Source: Chloroflexota bacterium (GTDB lineage: Bacteria; Chloroflexota; Chloroflexia; Chloroflexales; Roseiflexaceae). Taken from it: a DNA stretch of 41,881 nucleotides. This document shows, one piece after another, positions 16,874 through 25,120 of this stretch; position 1 is the stretch's first letter; every line of letters begins with the position of its first letter. The notes under the pieces are model-generated. The model made no database searches. It was not told where the DNA came from and saw nothing but the letters and a program-made list of their open reading frames with translations. A program made the translations under genes and the position numbers. Location: the NCBI GenBank assembly GCA_013388755.1, contig JACAEQ010000144.1, forward strand, positions 1-41,881. The letters are read 5' to 3'.

Positions 16874-17293
16874 TAACGACACGAGCCGGGAAATGCCTCC
16901 GATAACGTCGCCTCAGCGGGGTGTCTCAACTGCCGTGGCAGGTTCCACAGATTCCGGCGGCACTGCCCCGCGGCAGATGAGCAATGCCATGCGGGCAGGA
17001 TACTCACACGCTCAGGAGACGCGTGAATAGTGACACAACGAAATGCTTGATACCACCCCGAGCACATGGCTGGACTCCAGTGGTACCGGTGCGCTATTGT
17101 CGTTCACTAGGCTCCGTGGTATGATACCGTGCAACAGACGGTTGCCCGGCGTGCTGGTTGCGCGCCTGTTACCGGCGCCTCTGCTACTGGATGGCTGGAT
17201 TACCCGAGAACTTCCTCACAACAGGACTCTCCGCTGGCAGTGAGTAGATCGTCGCCAGATTCGTAACGATAACAGGTGGACGGAAACCGGGGG
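16874..17293. other. 420-bp intergenic stretch
   Basis: No gene is seen. Short open frames here lack ribosome sites and recognisable composition. The only regulatory element I can support is the extended -10 at 17117-17125. The rest may be leader sequence (about 160 nt) for the DUF1385 gene. Confidence 0.4.
17117..17125 (+). promoter_or_regulatory. Extended -10 promoter of DUF1385 gene
   Basis: TG-G-TATGAT, with a predicted start near 17132 and an unusually long leader of about 160 nt. Confidence 0.4.
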
Positions 17294-18235
17294 ATGAGCG
17301 ATAAACAATTCACGTATGGCGGGCAGGCAGTCCTGGAAGGCGTCATGATGCGCGGCCTGCGTCAGGCAACGATTGCGGTGCGTGCGCCGTCGGGTGAGAT
17401 TGTGTTCCGCCATGAGCCACTGAATAGCGAGCGCCGCCGGGTATGGGAAACGATGCCGTTTCTGCGCGGCATACTGATGCTGTGGGATGCACTCAACCTT
17501 GGCGTGCGCGCGCTCAATTTTTCCGCAAGCGCCGCTCTCGGGGAAGAAGAGCAACAGCAATCAAAGGGTGCAGTGGCATTAACACTGATCGTATCGCTGG
17601 CGTTTGCATTCGGGCTCTTCTTTGTCACGCCATTGTTGATCGCCAGCCTGCTCGAACGCGCGGGCGCAACGCCACTCCTGCGTGACGCCGCCGAAGGGTT
17701 CATTCAACTCGGCATCTTTATCGGCTACCTTCTGATCATCGGGCGCGTGCCAGATATCCAGCGTGTCTTCGGGTATCACGGGGCAGAGCACAAAGCGATC
17801 AATGCCTATGAATCCGGTGCGCCGCTGACGGTCGAGTCGGTGCGCACCTTCACGCTGATCCACCCGCGCTGCGGCACCAGCTTTTTGCTCGTCGTTGTCG
17901 TGTTGAGCATACCGTTCTTTGCACTGTTCAGCGGTCTGCCACTCGGCGAACGGCTGCTCTCGCGTTTCGTGCTGGTGCCGGTCATTGCCGCTGTATCATA
18001 TGAACTGCTGCGGCTCTCAGCAGCCAACGTTCACCGGAGCTGGGTACGCCGGCTGGTGGCGCCGTCGCTGGCATTACAGCGCCTGACGACCCGTGAACCG
18101 GATGATACAATGATTGCTGTGGCCATTGCCGCGTTGATTCCGGTGCTGGCCGCTGATGGTGTCGTTCCTGCCGTGTTTGACCCGTCGCTGGCCGACGGCG
18201 CCAGACGTTCGCCAGTCGATGCCGCGCTCGCATAG
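17294..18235 (+). CDS. DUF1385 family membrane protein
   Basis: 313 aa. Family hallmarks are YGGQAVLEGVMMRG at the N-terminus, FGYHGAEHKAINAYE in the centre and HPRCGTSFL after it. About four hydrophobic helices lie between residues 90 and 240. The conserved His and Cys residues suggest metal binding or catalysis at the membrane, but the family has no established activity. The ATG at 17294 is preceded by a G-rich stretch. A GTG at 17276 would add six residues. DUF4388 follows after 30 bases, so an operon is likely. Confidence 0.88.
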   Translation: MSDKQFTYGGQAVLEGVMMRGLRQATIAVRAPSGEIVFRHEPLNSERRRVWETMPFLRGILMLWDALNLGVRALNFSASAALGEEEQQQSKGAVALTLIVSLAFAFGLFFVTPLLIASLLERAGATPLLRDAAEGFIQLGIFIGYLLIIGRVPDIQRVFGYHGAEHKAINAYESGAPLTVESVRTFTLIHPRCGTSFLLVVVVLSIPFFALFSGLPLGERLLSRFVLVPVIAAVSYELLRLSAANVHRSWVRRLVAPSLALQRLTTREPDDTMIAVAIAALIPVLAADGVVPAVFDPSLADGARRSPVDAALA

Positions 18236-18265
18236 CCCTCGCACGCCCGTAGGCGGAGGAGATCC

Positions 18266-19087
18266 ATGCCGCTGGTCGGTAACATCCGCGATTTCGGCCT
18301 CTCAGATTTCCTGTACCTTGTCGATCGTGGGTACAAGACAGGCTGTTTGCATCTGAGCCGCGCCGACGAAATGGCGTCGCTCTACTTCGATAAGGGAAAG
18401 TTGATTACGGCAATACGTAAAGATGATGTTGCCATTGTGACCGATCTGCTCGTTCGGAAGGGGAAACTGACACCCATTCAGGCAGCTCAGGCGACGCAGG
18501 CTCAACGGAACGACAGCGGTGCAAGCGTCTCGCAGATTCTGGTAAACTTGAACCTTATCGGGCGCGATGAACTTCAACGCGTCCTGCAACAGCATATTGA
18601 GGAGTCGGTCTATCTGCTGTTTGGCTGGAGCGAAGGGGAGTTCCGCTTCGAACAGGGGCAGCGGCCGGAACTGACGGCGCCAATCTTGCTGACACCTGTG
18701 CCAGTAGAACACCTGATCATGGAAGGTGTGCGCCGCATTGACGAATGGGGCCGGATCAAAGATCGTATTCCCAGTACCGATATGGTCGTCAAGTTCATTG
18801 AACAGCCAACCGAGCGGGCCAAGGGGATTAACCTCGCTGCAGAAGAATGGCGTGTGTTTGCGCGCATTAACGGAAAAGATACACTTGCCGAGATTGCGCA
18901 CAAAACCAACATGAGCGACTTCGATGTCTGCCGGATTGTGTACGGCTTTCTTACTGCCGGCCTTGTCGATGTACTTCGTAAGCCGGCACCGGTGCCCATG
19001 CTGGCCACGGGCCGCCCCCTGGCAGAGGCGCCACGTATCAAAAAGAGCCTGGTTACGCGCATTATCAACCGCATTCGCGGTATGTAG
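18266..19087 (+). CDS. DUF4388 domain protein
   Basis: 273 aa, with GGAGGAG just upstream of the ATG. The N-terminal DUF4388 (PatA N-terminus-like) reads GNIRDFGLSDFLYLV, then GCLHLSRADEMASLYFDKGKL (in two parts) and LIGRDELQRVLQQHIEESVY. A winged-helix-like C-terminal region (DTLAEIAHKTNMSDFDVCRIVYGFL) ends in a basic tail. In other bacteria DUF4388 proteins accompany response regulators and small GTPases in motility and polarity modules. The GTPase gene lies 26 bases downstream, which supports a functional pair. Confidence 0.85.
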   Translation: MPLVGNIRDFGLSDFLYLVDRGYKTGCLHLSRADEMASLYFDKGKLITAIRKDDVAIVTDLLVRKGKLTPIQAAQATQAQRNDSGASVSQILVNLNLIGRDELQRVLQQHIEESVYLLFGWSEGEFRFEQGQRPELTAPILLTPVPVEHLIMEGVRRIDEWGRIKDRIPSTDMVVKFIEQPTERAKGINLAAEEWRVFARINGKDTLAEIAHKTNMSDFDVCRIVYGFLTAGLVDVLRKPAPVPMLATGRPLAEAPRIKKSLVTRIINRIRGM

Positions 19088-19113
19088 CGGCGCAGTCAGC
19101 GCGGAGGGCCGGT

Positions 19114-19644
19114 GTGCAGACCGTAAAAATGGTGATTAGCGGCGCAGTGAACGCCGGAAAGACCGAGTTCATCAAGACGATCAGCGAGATCGAGGTGGTG
19201 TCGACCGAACGGCGCGCGACCGACGATACCAAGCTGATCAAAAAGGAAACCACCGTGGCGATGGACTTCGGTCGCATCGCGGTCGGTGATGACCTGGTGT
19301 TGCACCTGTTCGGCACGCCAGGGCAGAAGCGCTTCGACTTCATGTGGGAGATCCTGTCGGAGGGCATGCTCGGCCTGGTCATCCTTGTCGATAGTACACG
19401 CCCCGAGACGTTTCGCGAAACGAATCGTATCATTGATTTCTTTATGTCGTACCGCGAAACGCCATATGTCGTGGCCGCCAACAAACAGGATCGCCCCAAC
19501 GCCTGGTCACCGGACGAATTGCGCCTTGCGCTGCGCCTACCAACACACATCAAGGTGCTACCCTGCACAGCGAATGATCGCGAAAGCGTCAAACTGGTGC
19601 TGCTTGAACTGCTTGATGTGATTATGCAGCGCAGTGAGGATTAG
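19114..19644 (+). CDS. Small Ras-like GTPase (COG2229/MglA-like)
   Basis: 176 aa from a GTG start with GGAGG upstream. P-loop GAVNAGKT (10-17), switch-I Thr in KKETTVAMDFG, G3 variant LFGTPGQKRF (65-74; Gly replaces the usual Asp of DTAGQ), and G4 NKQD (123-126). Such bacterial Ras-like GTPases set cell polarity or control motility (MglA) and often work with roadblock or DUF4388 partners. It has no membrane anchor. It ends before two large hairpins. The exact role is unknown, and pilus or gliding control is inferred. Confidence 0.88.
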   Translation: MQTVKMVISGAVNAGKTEFIKTISEIEVVSTERRATDDTKLIKKETTVAMDFGRIAVGDDLVLHLFGTPGQKRFDFMWEILSEGMLGLVILVDSTRPETFRETNRIIDFFMSYRETPYVVAANKQDRPNAWSPDELRLALRLPTHIKVLPCTANDRESVKLVLLELLDVIMQRSED

Positions 19645-19693
19645 GCTTCTTCCCCAGCACCGCGATCATGCTGGACAGCGTCATAATGACAGC

Positions 19694-19731
19694 ACCGGGG
19701 CAAGCAGGCGTAATCGCCGCTTCGCCCCGGT
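19694..19731. terminator. Long bidirectional hairpin between convergent GTPase and cNBD genes
   Basis: ACCGGGGC-AAGC-a-GGCG-taat-CGCC-GCTT-c-GCCCCGGT forms a 16-bp stem with two single-base bulges and a 4-base loop. It sits 50 bases past the GTPase stop. There is no T tract. It could terminate both genes together with the next hairpin, or be a structured element of its own. Confidence 0.55.
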
Positions 19732-19743
19732 CCTGATTCTCAG

Positions 19744-19766
19744 GCTGCTTGCCACATGCAAGCAGC
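19744..19766. terminator. Second hairpin before cNBD gene 3' end
   Basis: GCTGCTTG-CCACATG-CAAGCAGC gives a perfect 8-bp stem with a 7-base loop, 8 bases from the minus-strand stop at 19774. Confidence 0.5.
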
Positions 19767-19773
19767 ATTGAGA

Positions 19774-20289
19774 TCACTCATACAGGCGCATATCTTGCAG
19801 GCGCAGACGTAACGCCAGGCTGGCGGCCAGGTTCCGCATCACGCAGAATCCGATCGCTGTATCGGCTTCGCACAGCGCAATCAGCGCTGCATGCCGCAGC
19901 GCCACCAGGCGCGCGCCATTCGGCCCGGCGCGTAGTCGTGCCGAGCGAACGCCACCGTCGAGCAGCGCCAGCTCACCACACGTCTGCCGTGCCTGCAGAA
20001 CGGCAATTCTGCGCGGTTGCCCCCCATCCTGGCCGACATTCAGCGGGTCGAGCCAGACCTCAACGGCACCTGAGCCAATAATGTATACTTCATCACTCTG
20101 TTCATGCTCATCACAGATCAGCACACCTGGCGCATAGGACCGCAGCTGCCCGATCGCCGCCAGGCGCGCCTGCTGGGCAGGTGTCAGGCCGTCGGTTAAC
20201 TCGGCGCTGCGCAGAATCTGAGCCGTATACTCAGCAGGCTCCCCGGTTGCAGCTATGAAACGCTCGCTTTCATCTTGCGGGCTCTCCAT
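19774..20289 (-). CDS. Cyclic-nucleotide-binding-domain protein
   Basis: 171 aa. A single Crp-type cNMP-binding beta-barrel (about residues 30-160). The phosphate-binding cassette looks like CGELALLDGGVRSA, with the Gly-Glu and Arg-Ser-Ala expected of functional nucleotide binders. No HTH or other output domain is present, so it is a stand-alone sensor. It would bind cAMP or cGMP and act on a partner, perhaps the neighbouring GTPase/DUF4388 pair, which is inference. It is convergent with the GTPase gene and has its own extended -10 promoter. Confidence 0.85.
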   Translation of the reverse strand: MESPQDESERFIAATGEPAEYTAQILRSAELTDGLTPAQQARLAAIGQLRSYAPGVLICDEHEQSDEVYIIGSGAVEVWLDPLNVGQDGGQPRRIAVLQARQTCGELALLDGGVRSARLRAGPNGARLVALRHAALIALCEADTAIGFCVMRNLAASLALRLRLQDMRLYE

Positions 20290-20330
20290 GCCGTGCTCCC
20301 TTCGTAACGTCGAACCCGACCGGCTGGATC

Positions 20331-20339
20331 AGTATATCA
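20331..20339 (-). promoter_or_regulatory. Extended -10 promoter of cNBD gene
   Basis: Minus-strand TG-A-TATACT, with a predicted start near 20324 and a leader of about 35 nt. A perfect 10-bp inverted repeat lies just upstream (20346-20373). Confidence 0.5.
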
Positions 20340-20345
20340 CAGACG

Positions 20346-20373
20346 CTTGCGCCTGCCCGGTGCCAGGCGCAAG
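20346..20373. promoter_or_regulatory. Perfect 10-bp inverted repeat, possible operator
   Basis: CTTGCGCCTG-8 bases-CAGGCGCAAG. It lies across the -35 region of the cNBD promoter and could be an operator or a terminator for something on the plus strand. No T tract follows. Confidence 0.4.
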
Positions 20374-20520
20374 GGGGTATGACAATGTCATCTCCCCGGA
20401 AGCTTTGTTCCACAGAACCTTCGTCATCCCCGGCGCATGGACGCGCGTAACCGCTCTCGTTATGATTGGGATTCGGATACTCGGAGTATGCACGGGGTTG
20501 TATGCATAGGAGAATGTACC

Positions 20521-21447
20521 ATGAGCGCCACCCTTTCCGGTTTGCCTGAGACGATCGCCCTGGTCGATGATCTCCATCTTGGCCGGCCACACGTCGTCGG
20601 CACATATGTCATGCTGGGTGATGAACCAGCCATCGTCGATCCCGGCCCGGCCAGTGTTTTGCCGAACCTGGAGGCCGGACTGCGCCAGCTCGGCCTGACA
20701 TTCGGCGATCTACGCGCGATCGTGCTATCGCACATTCATCTTGATCATGCCGGCGCTACCGGATCGCTGGTGCGCTACTTTCCGCATCTCAAGGTGTACG
20801 TCCATCATCGCGGCGCGCCGCATCTGATCGCACCCGATAAGTTGTTGCGCAGCGCGACGCGCATCTACGGCGGGCAGATGGATTTTCTCTGGGGAGAGTT
20901 TCTTCCCGTGCCTGCCGACAATATCGTCACACTCAGTGGCGGTGAGACGATACGTGTCGGCGGCAGAACGCTGCGTATCTTTGATGCCCCCGGCCATGCC
21001 TCGCACCACCTGCTCTATCTGGATGAAACGACCGGGGCCGTGTTCGTCGGTGATACTACCGGTTTGCGCCTGCCAGGGTTCTCCTATGTTCGCCCGGCGA
21101 CACCGCCGCCAGATATCGATCTTGAAGCATGGCGCCGCACACTCGATACCCTGCTGGGCCTTGGCCCACGCATGCTGCTGCTGACCCACTTCGGGCCGGC
21201 CCTCGATCCCGAACGGCATGTGACCGAAATGTGGCAGCATACGTTGAACTGGGCCGAGACGGTGCGCACCAGCCTTGCAGCCGCCGAGGACGAAACCGCT
21301 GCCGCCGCAAGACTCGCAGCGGTCGCCGATGCGGAGCTTGGCCCGAACGTTAGCGCCGAGACGCGGGAGCAGTACGCCCAGGCTGGCGCGGTTGATATGA
21401 GCTGGCACGGCCTGGCGCGGTACTGGCGCAAGAAGGGCGAGGCGTAG
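20521..21447 (+). CDS. Metallo-beta-lactamase-fold hydrolase
   Basis: 308 aa. MBL fold with the metal-binding motif HIHLDHAG (HxHxDH), a later APGHASHH, FVGDTTG and a C-terminal LLTHFGP with further His. A C-terminal helical extension (residues about 230-308) follows the core. The substrate is unknown, and the family includes thioesterases, glyoxalase II and lactonases. I chose the ATG at 20521 because AGGAG lies about eight bases upstream, while in-frame sequence back to 20437 lacks a ribosome site. A weak TATGAT at 20461 might be its -10. Confidence 0.88.
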   Translation: MSATLSGLPETIALVDDLHLGRPHVVGTYVMLGDEPAIVDPGPASVLPNLEAGLRQLGLTFGDLRAIVLSHIHLDHAGATGSLVRYFPHLKVYVHHRGAPHLIAPDKLLRSATRIYGGQMDFLWGEFLPVPADNIVTLSGGETIRVGGRTLRIFDAPGHASHHLLYLDETTGAVFVGDTTGLRLPGFSYVRPATPPPDIDLEAWRRTLDTLLGLGPRMLLLTHFGPALDPERHVTEMWQHTLNWAETVRTSLAAAEDETAAAARLAAVADAELGPNVSAETREQYAQAGAVDMSWHGLARYWRKKGEA

Positions 21448-21595
21448 GCTGCCGACAGAATCGCCCCGGCGATCATCCTGGAGCACCAGGCGGCCGTGAA
21501 TCCTGCAGCCGGGCAGGGCATGACCGCCGGGGGATGGCATCGTCCGCCAGAGCGGCGTATGGTGGAAGCGCACGATCGCCATGCGCCGGGGGACG

Positions 21596-22249
21596 ATGCA
21601 TATGCACAGGTTGATCGAACAGTTTCTGGCGTTGCTGCTACCCGATCGTTGCGCTGGTTGCGGCCGGGCAGGTACCCTGTTGTGCGACAGGTGCCGCGCC
21701 TCATTCGTTGCCTATACTGGCGAACCTATCCGGGTTGCCGATGATCTGACCGATGTCGGCGTGGCGTTTGTCTTTGAGGGGCCACTACGCCATGCGCTGC
21801 ATCAACTCAAATATCGCCGTGTGCGTCGTGTGGCCCGGCCACTCGGTGCGCTGCTGGCCACCCATCTGCGCACCCTTCCATGGCCACTCGATGCACTGGC
21901 TCCCATCCCACTGCATCGCCAGCGCCTGGCAGAACGCGGCTTCAACCAGGCCGAGTTGCTCGCCCGTGAAGTCGCAGCCATATCTGGTTTACCACTGATT
22001 GTCGGGCCACTGATGCGTGTCAAGGCGACCAGGCAGCAGGCGCTTCTTGATACGCCGGGGCGCATCGAAAACGTTGCCAACGCGTTTATCTGGAACGGAA
22101 CGCCACCGCCGGCGCGTATCGCCCTTGTTGATGATGTCTTGACCACTGGCGCGACGGTGAATGCATGCGCCAGGGCATTACGTATAGCCGGCACACGTGA
22201 GGTATACGCACTTGCCCTGGCGCGCAGCCACCGGCAGCATAGCCGATGA
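21596..22249 (+). CDS. ComF-family phosphoribosyltransferase-like protein
   Basis: 217 aa. An N-terminal zinc-ribbon-like motif CAGC (19-22) and CDRC (30-33) precedes a PRTase domain. The domain shows APIPLHRQRLAERGFNQAELLA in two adjacent stretches and the PRPP-binding loop ALVDDVLTTGAT. The ComF/GntX family is linked to DNA uptake in competent bacteria, but the exact reaction is not settled. The ATG at 21596 has GGGGG four bases upstream. The ATG at 21602 is equally close to the domain. Convergent with cpaF, 26 bases apart. Confidence 0.85.
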   Translation: MHMHRLIEQFLALLLPDRCAGCGRAGTLLCDRCRASFVAYTGEPIRVADDLTDVGVAFVFEGPLRHALHQLKYRRVRRVARPLGALLATHLRTLPWPLDALAPIPLHRQRLAERGFNQAELLAREVAAISGLPLIVGPLMRVKATRQQALLDTPGRIENVANAFIWNGTPPPARIALVDDVLTTGATVNACARALRIAGTREVYALALARSHRQHSR

Positions 22250-22275
22250 CAGATTGCCTGATGGCAGGCGTCACA

Positions 22276-23733
22276 TCACCAGGAGCGTTTCTGACCAGGC
22301 ACGGTCGCGCCAAAGATTGACGGCGGCAGTTTGAAACCGGAGGCCTCAAGGCGCGAGGAGAAGCGCGGGCGCGTACCGGTTGGCCGCAACTCGCTCATCA
22401 CCTTACCCTCTGGCGTCTTACCAAGGATGTGGAGCAGGAAGATATCTTGTAGCACAACGACATCGCCTTCCATACCCTGCACTTCGGTAATATGCGAGAT
22501 CTTGCGACTACCATCTTCCAGGCGCGTCTGCTGAACGATCAGATCGACGGCGGCCGCGATCTGCTCGCGGATGACATTCACCGGTATATCCATGCCGGCC
22601 ATCATCGCCATCGTCTCCATGCGGGCGATGGCGTCGCGTGGCGTGTTGGCGTGCAGTGTCGAGAGCGATCCATCATGGCCGGTATTCATCGCCTGCAGCA
22701 TCGCCATGGTCTCGCCGCCACGACATTCGCCCACCACGATCCGCTCCGGGCGCATACGCAGCGAGTTGATCACCAGATCATTGATGCTGACGCGCCCGGT
22801 ACCATCAAGTTCAGCAGGTTTCGACTCCAGCCGCACCACATGTTCCTGCGCCAGTTTGAGTTCCGCGCTGTCTTCAATGGTGACGATCCGCTCTTCCTCC
22901 GGAATGAAGTTCGACAACACGTTCAAGAGCGTCGTCTTACCTGAGCCAGTGCCACCGGAGACGATAATATTCAGCCGGCTGACAACGCACGCGCGCAGGA
23001 ACTCGGCCATCTCAGGCGTCATCGAACCGAAGCGGATCAGATCCTCAACCTGGAGCTTCTTCTTGGAAAACTTACGGATGGTAATTGACGGACCGTCAAT
23101 GGCGCATGGGGGAATAATCGCATTCACACGTGAGCCATCCGGGAGACGCGCGTCAACCATCGGCCACTTGCGATCGATACGCCGCCCCAGCGGGCGAATG
23201 ATACGATCAATGACTTTCAACACGTGATCATCATTGGCAAACCGTACCGGTGTCAGGGTCAACTTCCCCTTCTGCTCGATATACACGAGGCGCGGGCCGT
23301 TGACCATCACTTCGGTCACCAGTTCGTCACGCAACAATGGCTCGATAGGGCCAAAGCCGAACAACTCATCCATCACCATGTCGTAGAGTTGCTTCGTCTG
23401 GTCATCGGTCAGGTTGACACCGCTCTGGCGATAGGCGCCGGTGAACTTCTCCTGGATCTGGCGTTCCACTTCCGGCGAACGCTTCAGTTCCTGCTGCCCG
23501 CTCAGCGAACTGAGGATCCGGTCAACGATCCAGAGTGAGAGTTCCAGCATGCGCTGCTGCGACATTTCACCTGTCGCACTACCCGGTGCCGTATGCGACG
23601 ATCCGGTGGCTGGCGCGCCATCTCCCTGGCCAGAACGCAGCACAGGGGCAGCAGGCGACGCAACCACGGCATTACCGGTTCCAGGTGTTTCGCCCTGCGA
23701 TTGCGATCCGCCAATTCGCTTCAGTAACGACAT
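22276..23733 (-). CDS. cpaF: CpaF/TadA-type secretion ATPase
   Basis: 485 aa. Hexameric ATPase that powers Tad/Flp-type pilus assembly or type II/IV secretion at the cytoplasmic membrane. Order: a disordered N-terminus (1-60), the N-terminal domain with LFGFGPIEPLLRD, then the catalytic core with Walker A GGTGSGKTT (260-268), an Asp/Glu box TIEDSAELKL, Walker B RIVVGECRGGE and His box GHDGSLSTLHAN. All catalytic elements are present. The ATG at 23733 has GGAG eight bases upstream. It is the last gene of an operon after the AAA+ gene (16-base gap). No Tad membrane or pilin genes lie in the window. Confidence 0.93.
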   Translation of the reverse strand: MSLLKRIGGSQSQGETPGTGNAVVASPAAPVLRSGQGDGAPATGSSHTAPGSATGEMSQQRMLELSLWIVDRILSSLSGQQELKRSPEVERQIQEKFTGAYRQSGVNLTDDQTKQLYDMVMDELFGFGPIEPLLRDELVTEVMVNGPRLVYIEQKGKLTLTPVRFANDDHVLKVIDRIIRPLGRRIDRKWPMVDARLPDGSRVNAIIPPCAIDGPSITIRKFSKKKLQVEDLIRFGSMTPEMAEFLRACVVSRLNIIVSGGTGSGKTTLLNVLSNFIPEEERIVTIEDSAELKLAQEHVVRLESKPAELDGTGRVSINDLVINSLRMRPERIVVGECRGGETMAMLQAMNTGHDGSLSTLHANTPRDAIARMETMAMMAGMDIPVNVIREQIAAAVDLIVQQTRLEDGSRKISHITEVQGMEGDVVVLQDIFLLHILGKTPEGKVMSELRPTGTRPRFSSRLEASGFKLPPSIFGATVPGQKRSW

Positions 23734-23749
23734 AGTATCTTCTCCGCCA

Positions 23750-25120
23750 TTATGACAGCTTCACGAAATAGGCATCATAGGCGCGATCAAGCAACTCGCG
23801 CGACATTGCGGGCGAGACACCGCGGTACTTCGATTCATCAAGAATCTGGTCGCACAGGTCGCGCGGATGGCAGGAACGCAGATCCCGGCCATCGCGCTTA
23901 TAGCGGTCAAGAATGAGGTAGCGTAGACCCTCGTCGCTGTAGGGGATGTTCTTCGCTTTGGCCACTCGCTGGAAGATCGCGCGGTACTCCTCAGGCGATG
24001 GGTTCGGCACCTCGATCTTGTGCCGGATGCGGCGCAGAAACGCATCATCAACCAGGTCCTGTGGTGAGAGGTTGGTCGAGAAGACGATCAGCACATCGAA
24101 CGGTACCTGAATCTTCTTACCGGTCTGCAGGGCAAGGAAGTCAACCTTCTTTTCCAGCGGCACGATCCAGCGGTTCAACAGATCCTGTGGGCGGCACTTC
24201 TGCCGGCCAAAGTCATCGATCAGGAAGAGACCGCCGTTGGCTTTCATCTGGTAGGGCGCTTCATAGACCTTTGAGATTGGATCAAAGATCAGTTCGAGTT
24301 GCTCAAGAATGAGTTCGCCGCCAACCATGACGCGCGGTCGTTTGCAGACCAGCCAGCGCCGGTCGGGGAGTGGTTCGCCGACGATCGGGCGGCCGTCAAA
24401 CGACACGGCCGGTTCCCGGGTCGAGGTCGCCGGTTGTTCAACCAGTTGATGATTCAGAGGATCGAACACCTTGATAATCTGTCCATCAACCTCGACCGTA
24501 TAAGGAATGAGCACGTGGCCGCCCAGCATATTCGAGATGCCTTCGGCGATCGTCGTTTTGCCATTGCCGGGCGGACCATAGAGGAAGAGCGAGCGGGCCG
24601 AATTGGCTGCCGGGCCGATCCGGTCAAGCATCCGATCGTTCACAACCAGGTGCGCAAACGCCTGGCGCACCGTTTGCGCATCAACCACCATATCGCCCAC
24701 CGACTGGCGCTTCACCATCGCGACATAGTGATCGAGCGGCACGGGGGCCGGCCCGGCGTACTGCGATCGGTCGAGTACTTCGTGGACCTTCAGGCGCCCT
24801 TTATTTGCGATGACATACTGGAACGAACGCTCATTGAAGCCGCCCTGCGCGCCGATAATGTCGACATATTCTTCGAGTTTCAAGAACTCGAGCACCTTGT
24901 CGAGCACACCGAAGAACGGCAATTTGATCACCTCAGCGATCTGCTGGCCAGTGATATTGCCGTTGAAATAAACGATCTTCAGCACCAGGTCATTGAGGAA
25001 GCCCATACTCAGACCGGTGTCGGCAATTGATGCAGGTTCCTGAGGGATCGCAACGCCACCCGGAGCAGCAGCCGGCGCCGCGCGGCGCATTTCGGCATAC
25101 TGTTGCGATAGAAAGCTCAT
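23750..25120 (-). CDS. MoxR-like AAA+ ATPase (paralogue 2)
   Basis: 456 aa. The N-terminal 130 residues have the same TGLSMGFLNDLV ... TGQQIAEV ... QYAGPAPVPLDHY pattern as the protein at 740-2038, with a winged-helix-like feel. AAA+ core: Walker A GPPGNGKT (182-189), Walker B GGLFLIDDFG (295-304), sensor-1 FSTN (346-349) and a putative arginine-finger segment AFLRRIR (359-365). Compared with paralogue 1, it has an insertion of about 20 residues between Walker A and B (around HQLVEQPATSTREPA). It starts at an ATGA overlap with the duplicated-domain gene and precedes cpaF, so it is likely to service the CpaF machine. Confidence 0.88.
   Translation of the reverse strand: MSFLSQQYAEMRRAAPAAAPGGVAIPQEPASIADTGLSMGFLNDLVLKIVYFNGNITGQQIAEVIKLPFFGVLDKVLEFLKLEEYVDIIGAQGGFNERSFQYVIANKGRLKVHEVLDRSQYAGPAPVPLDHYVAMVKRQSVGDMVVDAQTVRQAFAHLVVNDRMLDRIGPAANSARSLFLYGPPGNGKTTIAEGISNMLGGHVLIPYTVEVDGQIIKVFDPLNHQLVEQPATSTREPAVSFDGRPIVGEPLPDRRWLVCKRPRVMVGGELILEQLELIFDPISKVYEAPYQMKANGGLFLIDDFGRQKCRPQDLLNRWIVPLEKKVDFLALQTGKKIQVPFDVLIVFSTNLSPQDLVDDAFLRRIRHKIEVPNPSPEEYRAIFQRVAKAKNIPYSDEGLRYLILDRYKRDGRDLRSCHPRDLCDQILDESKYRGVSPAMSRELLDRAYDAYFVKLS

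Noticed and set aside
17073-17090. TGGTACCGGTGCG resembling a T-box motif
   Set aside because: The T-box core needs a specifier loop and a terminator/antiterminator pair before an aminoacyl-tRNA or amino-acid gene. None is seen, and DUF1385 is not such a gene.
17043-17243. 66-codon open frame in the gap before DUF1385
   Set aside because: No ribosome site, no domain, and the extended -10 for the next gene lies inside it.
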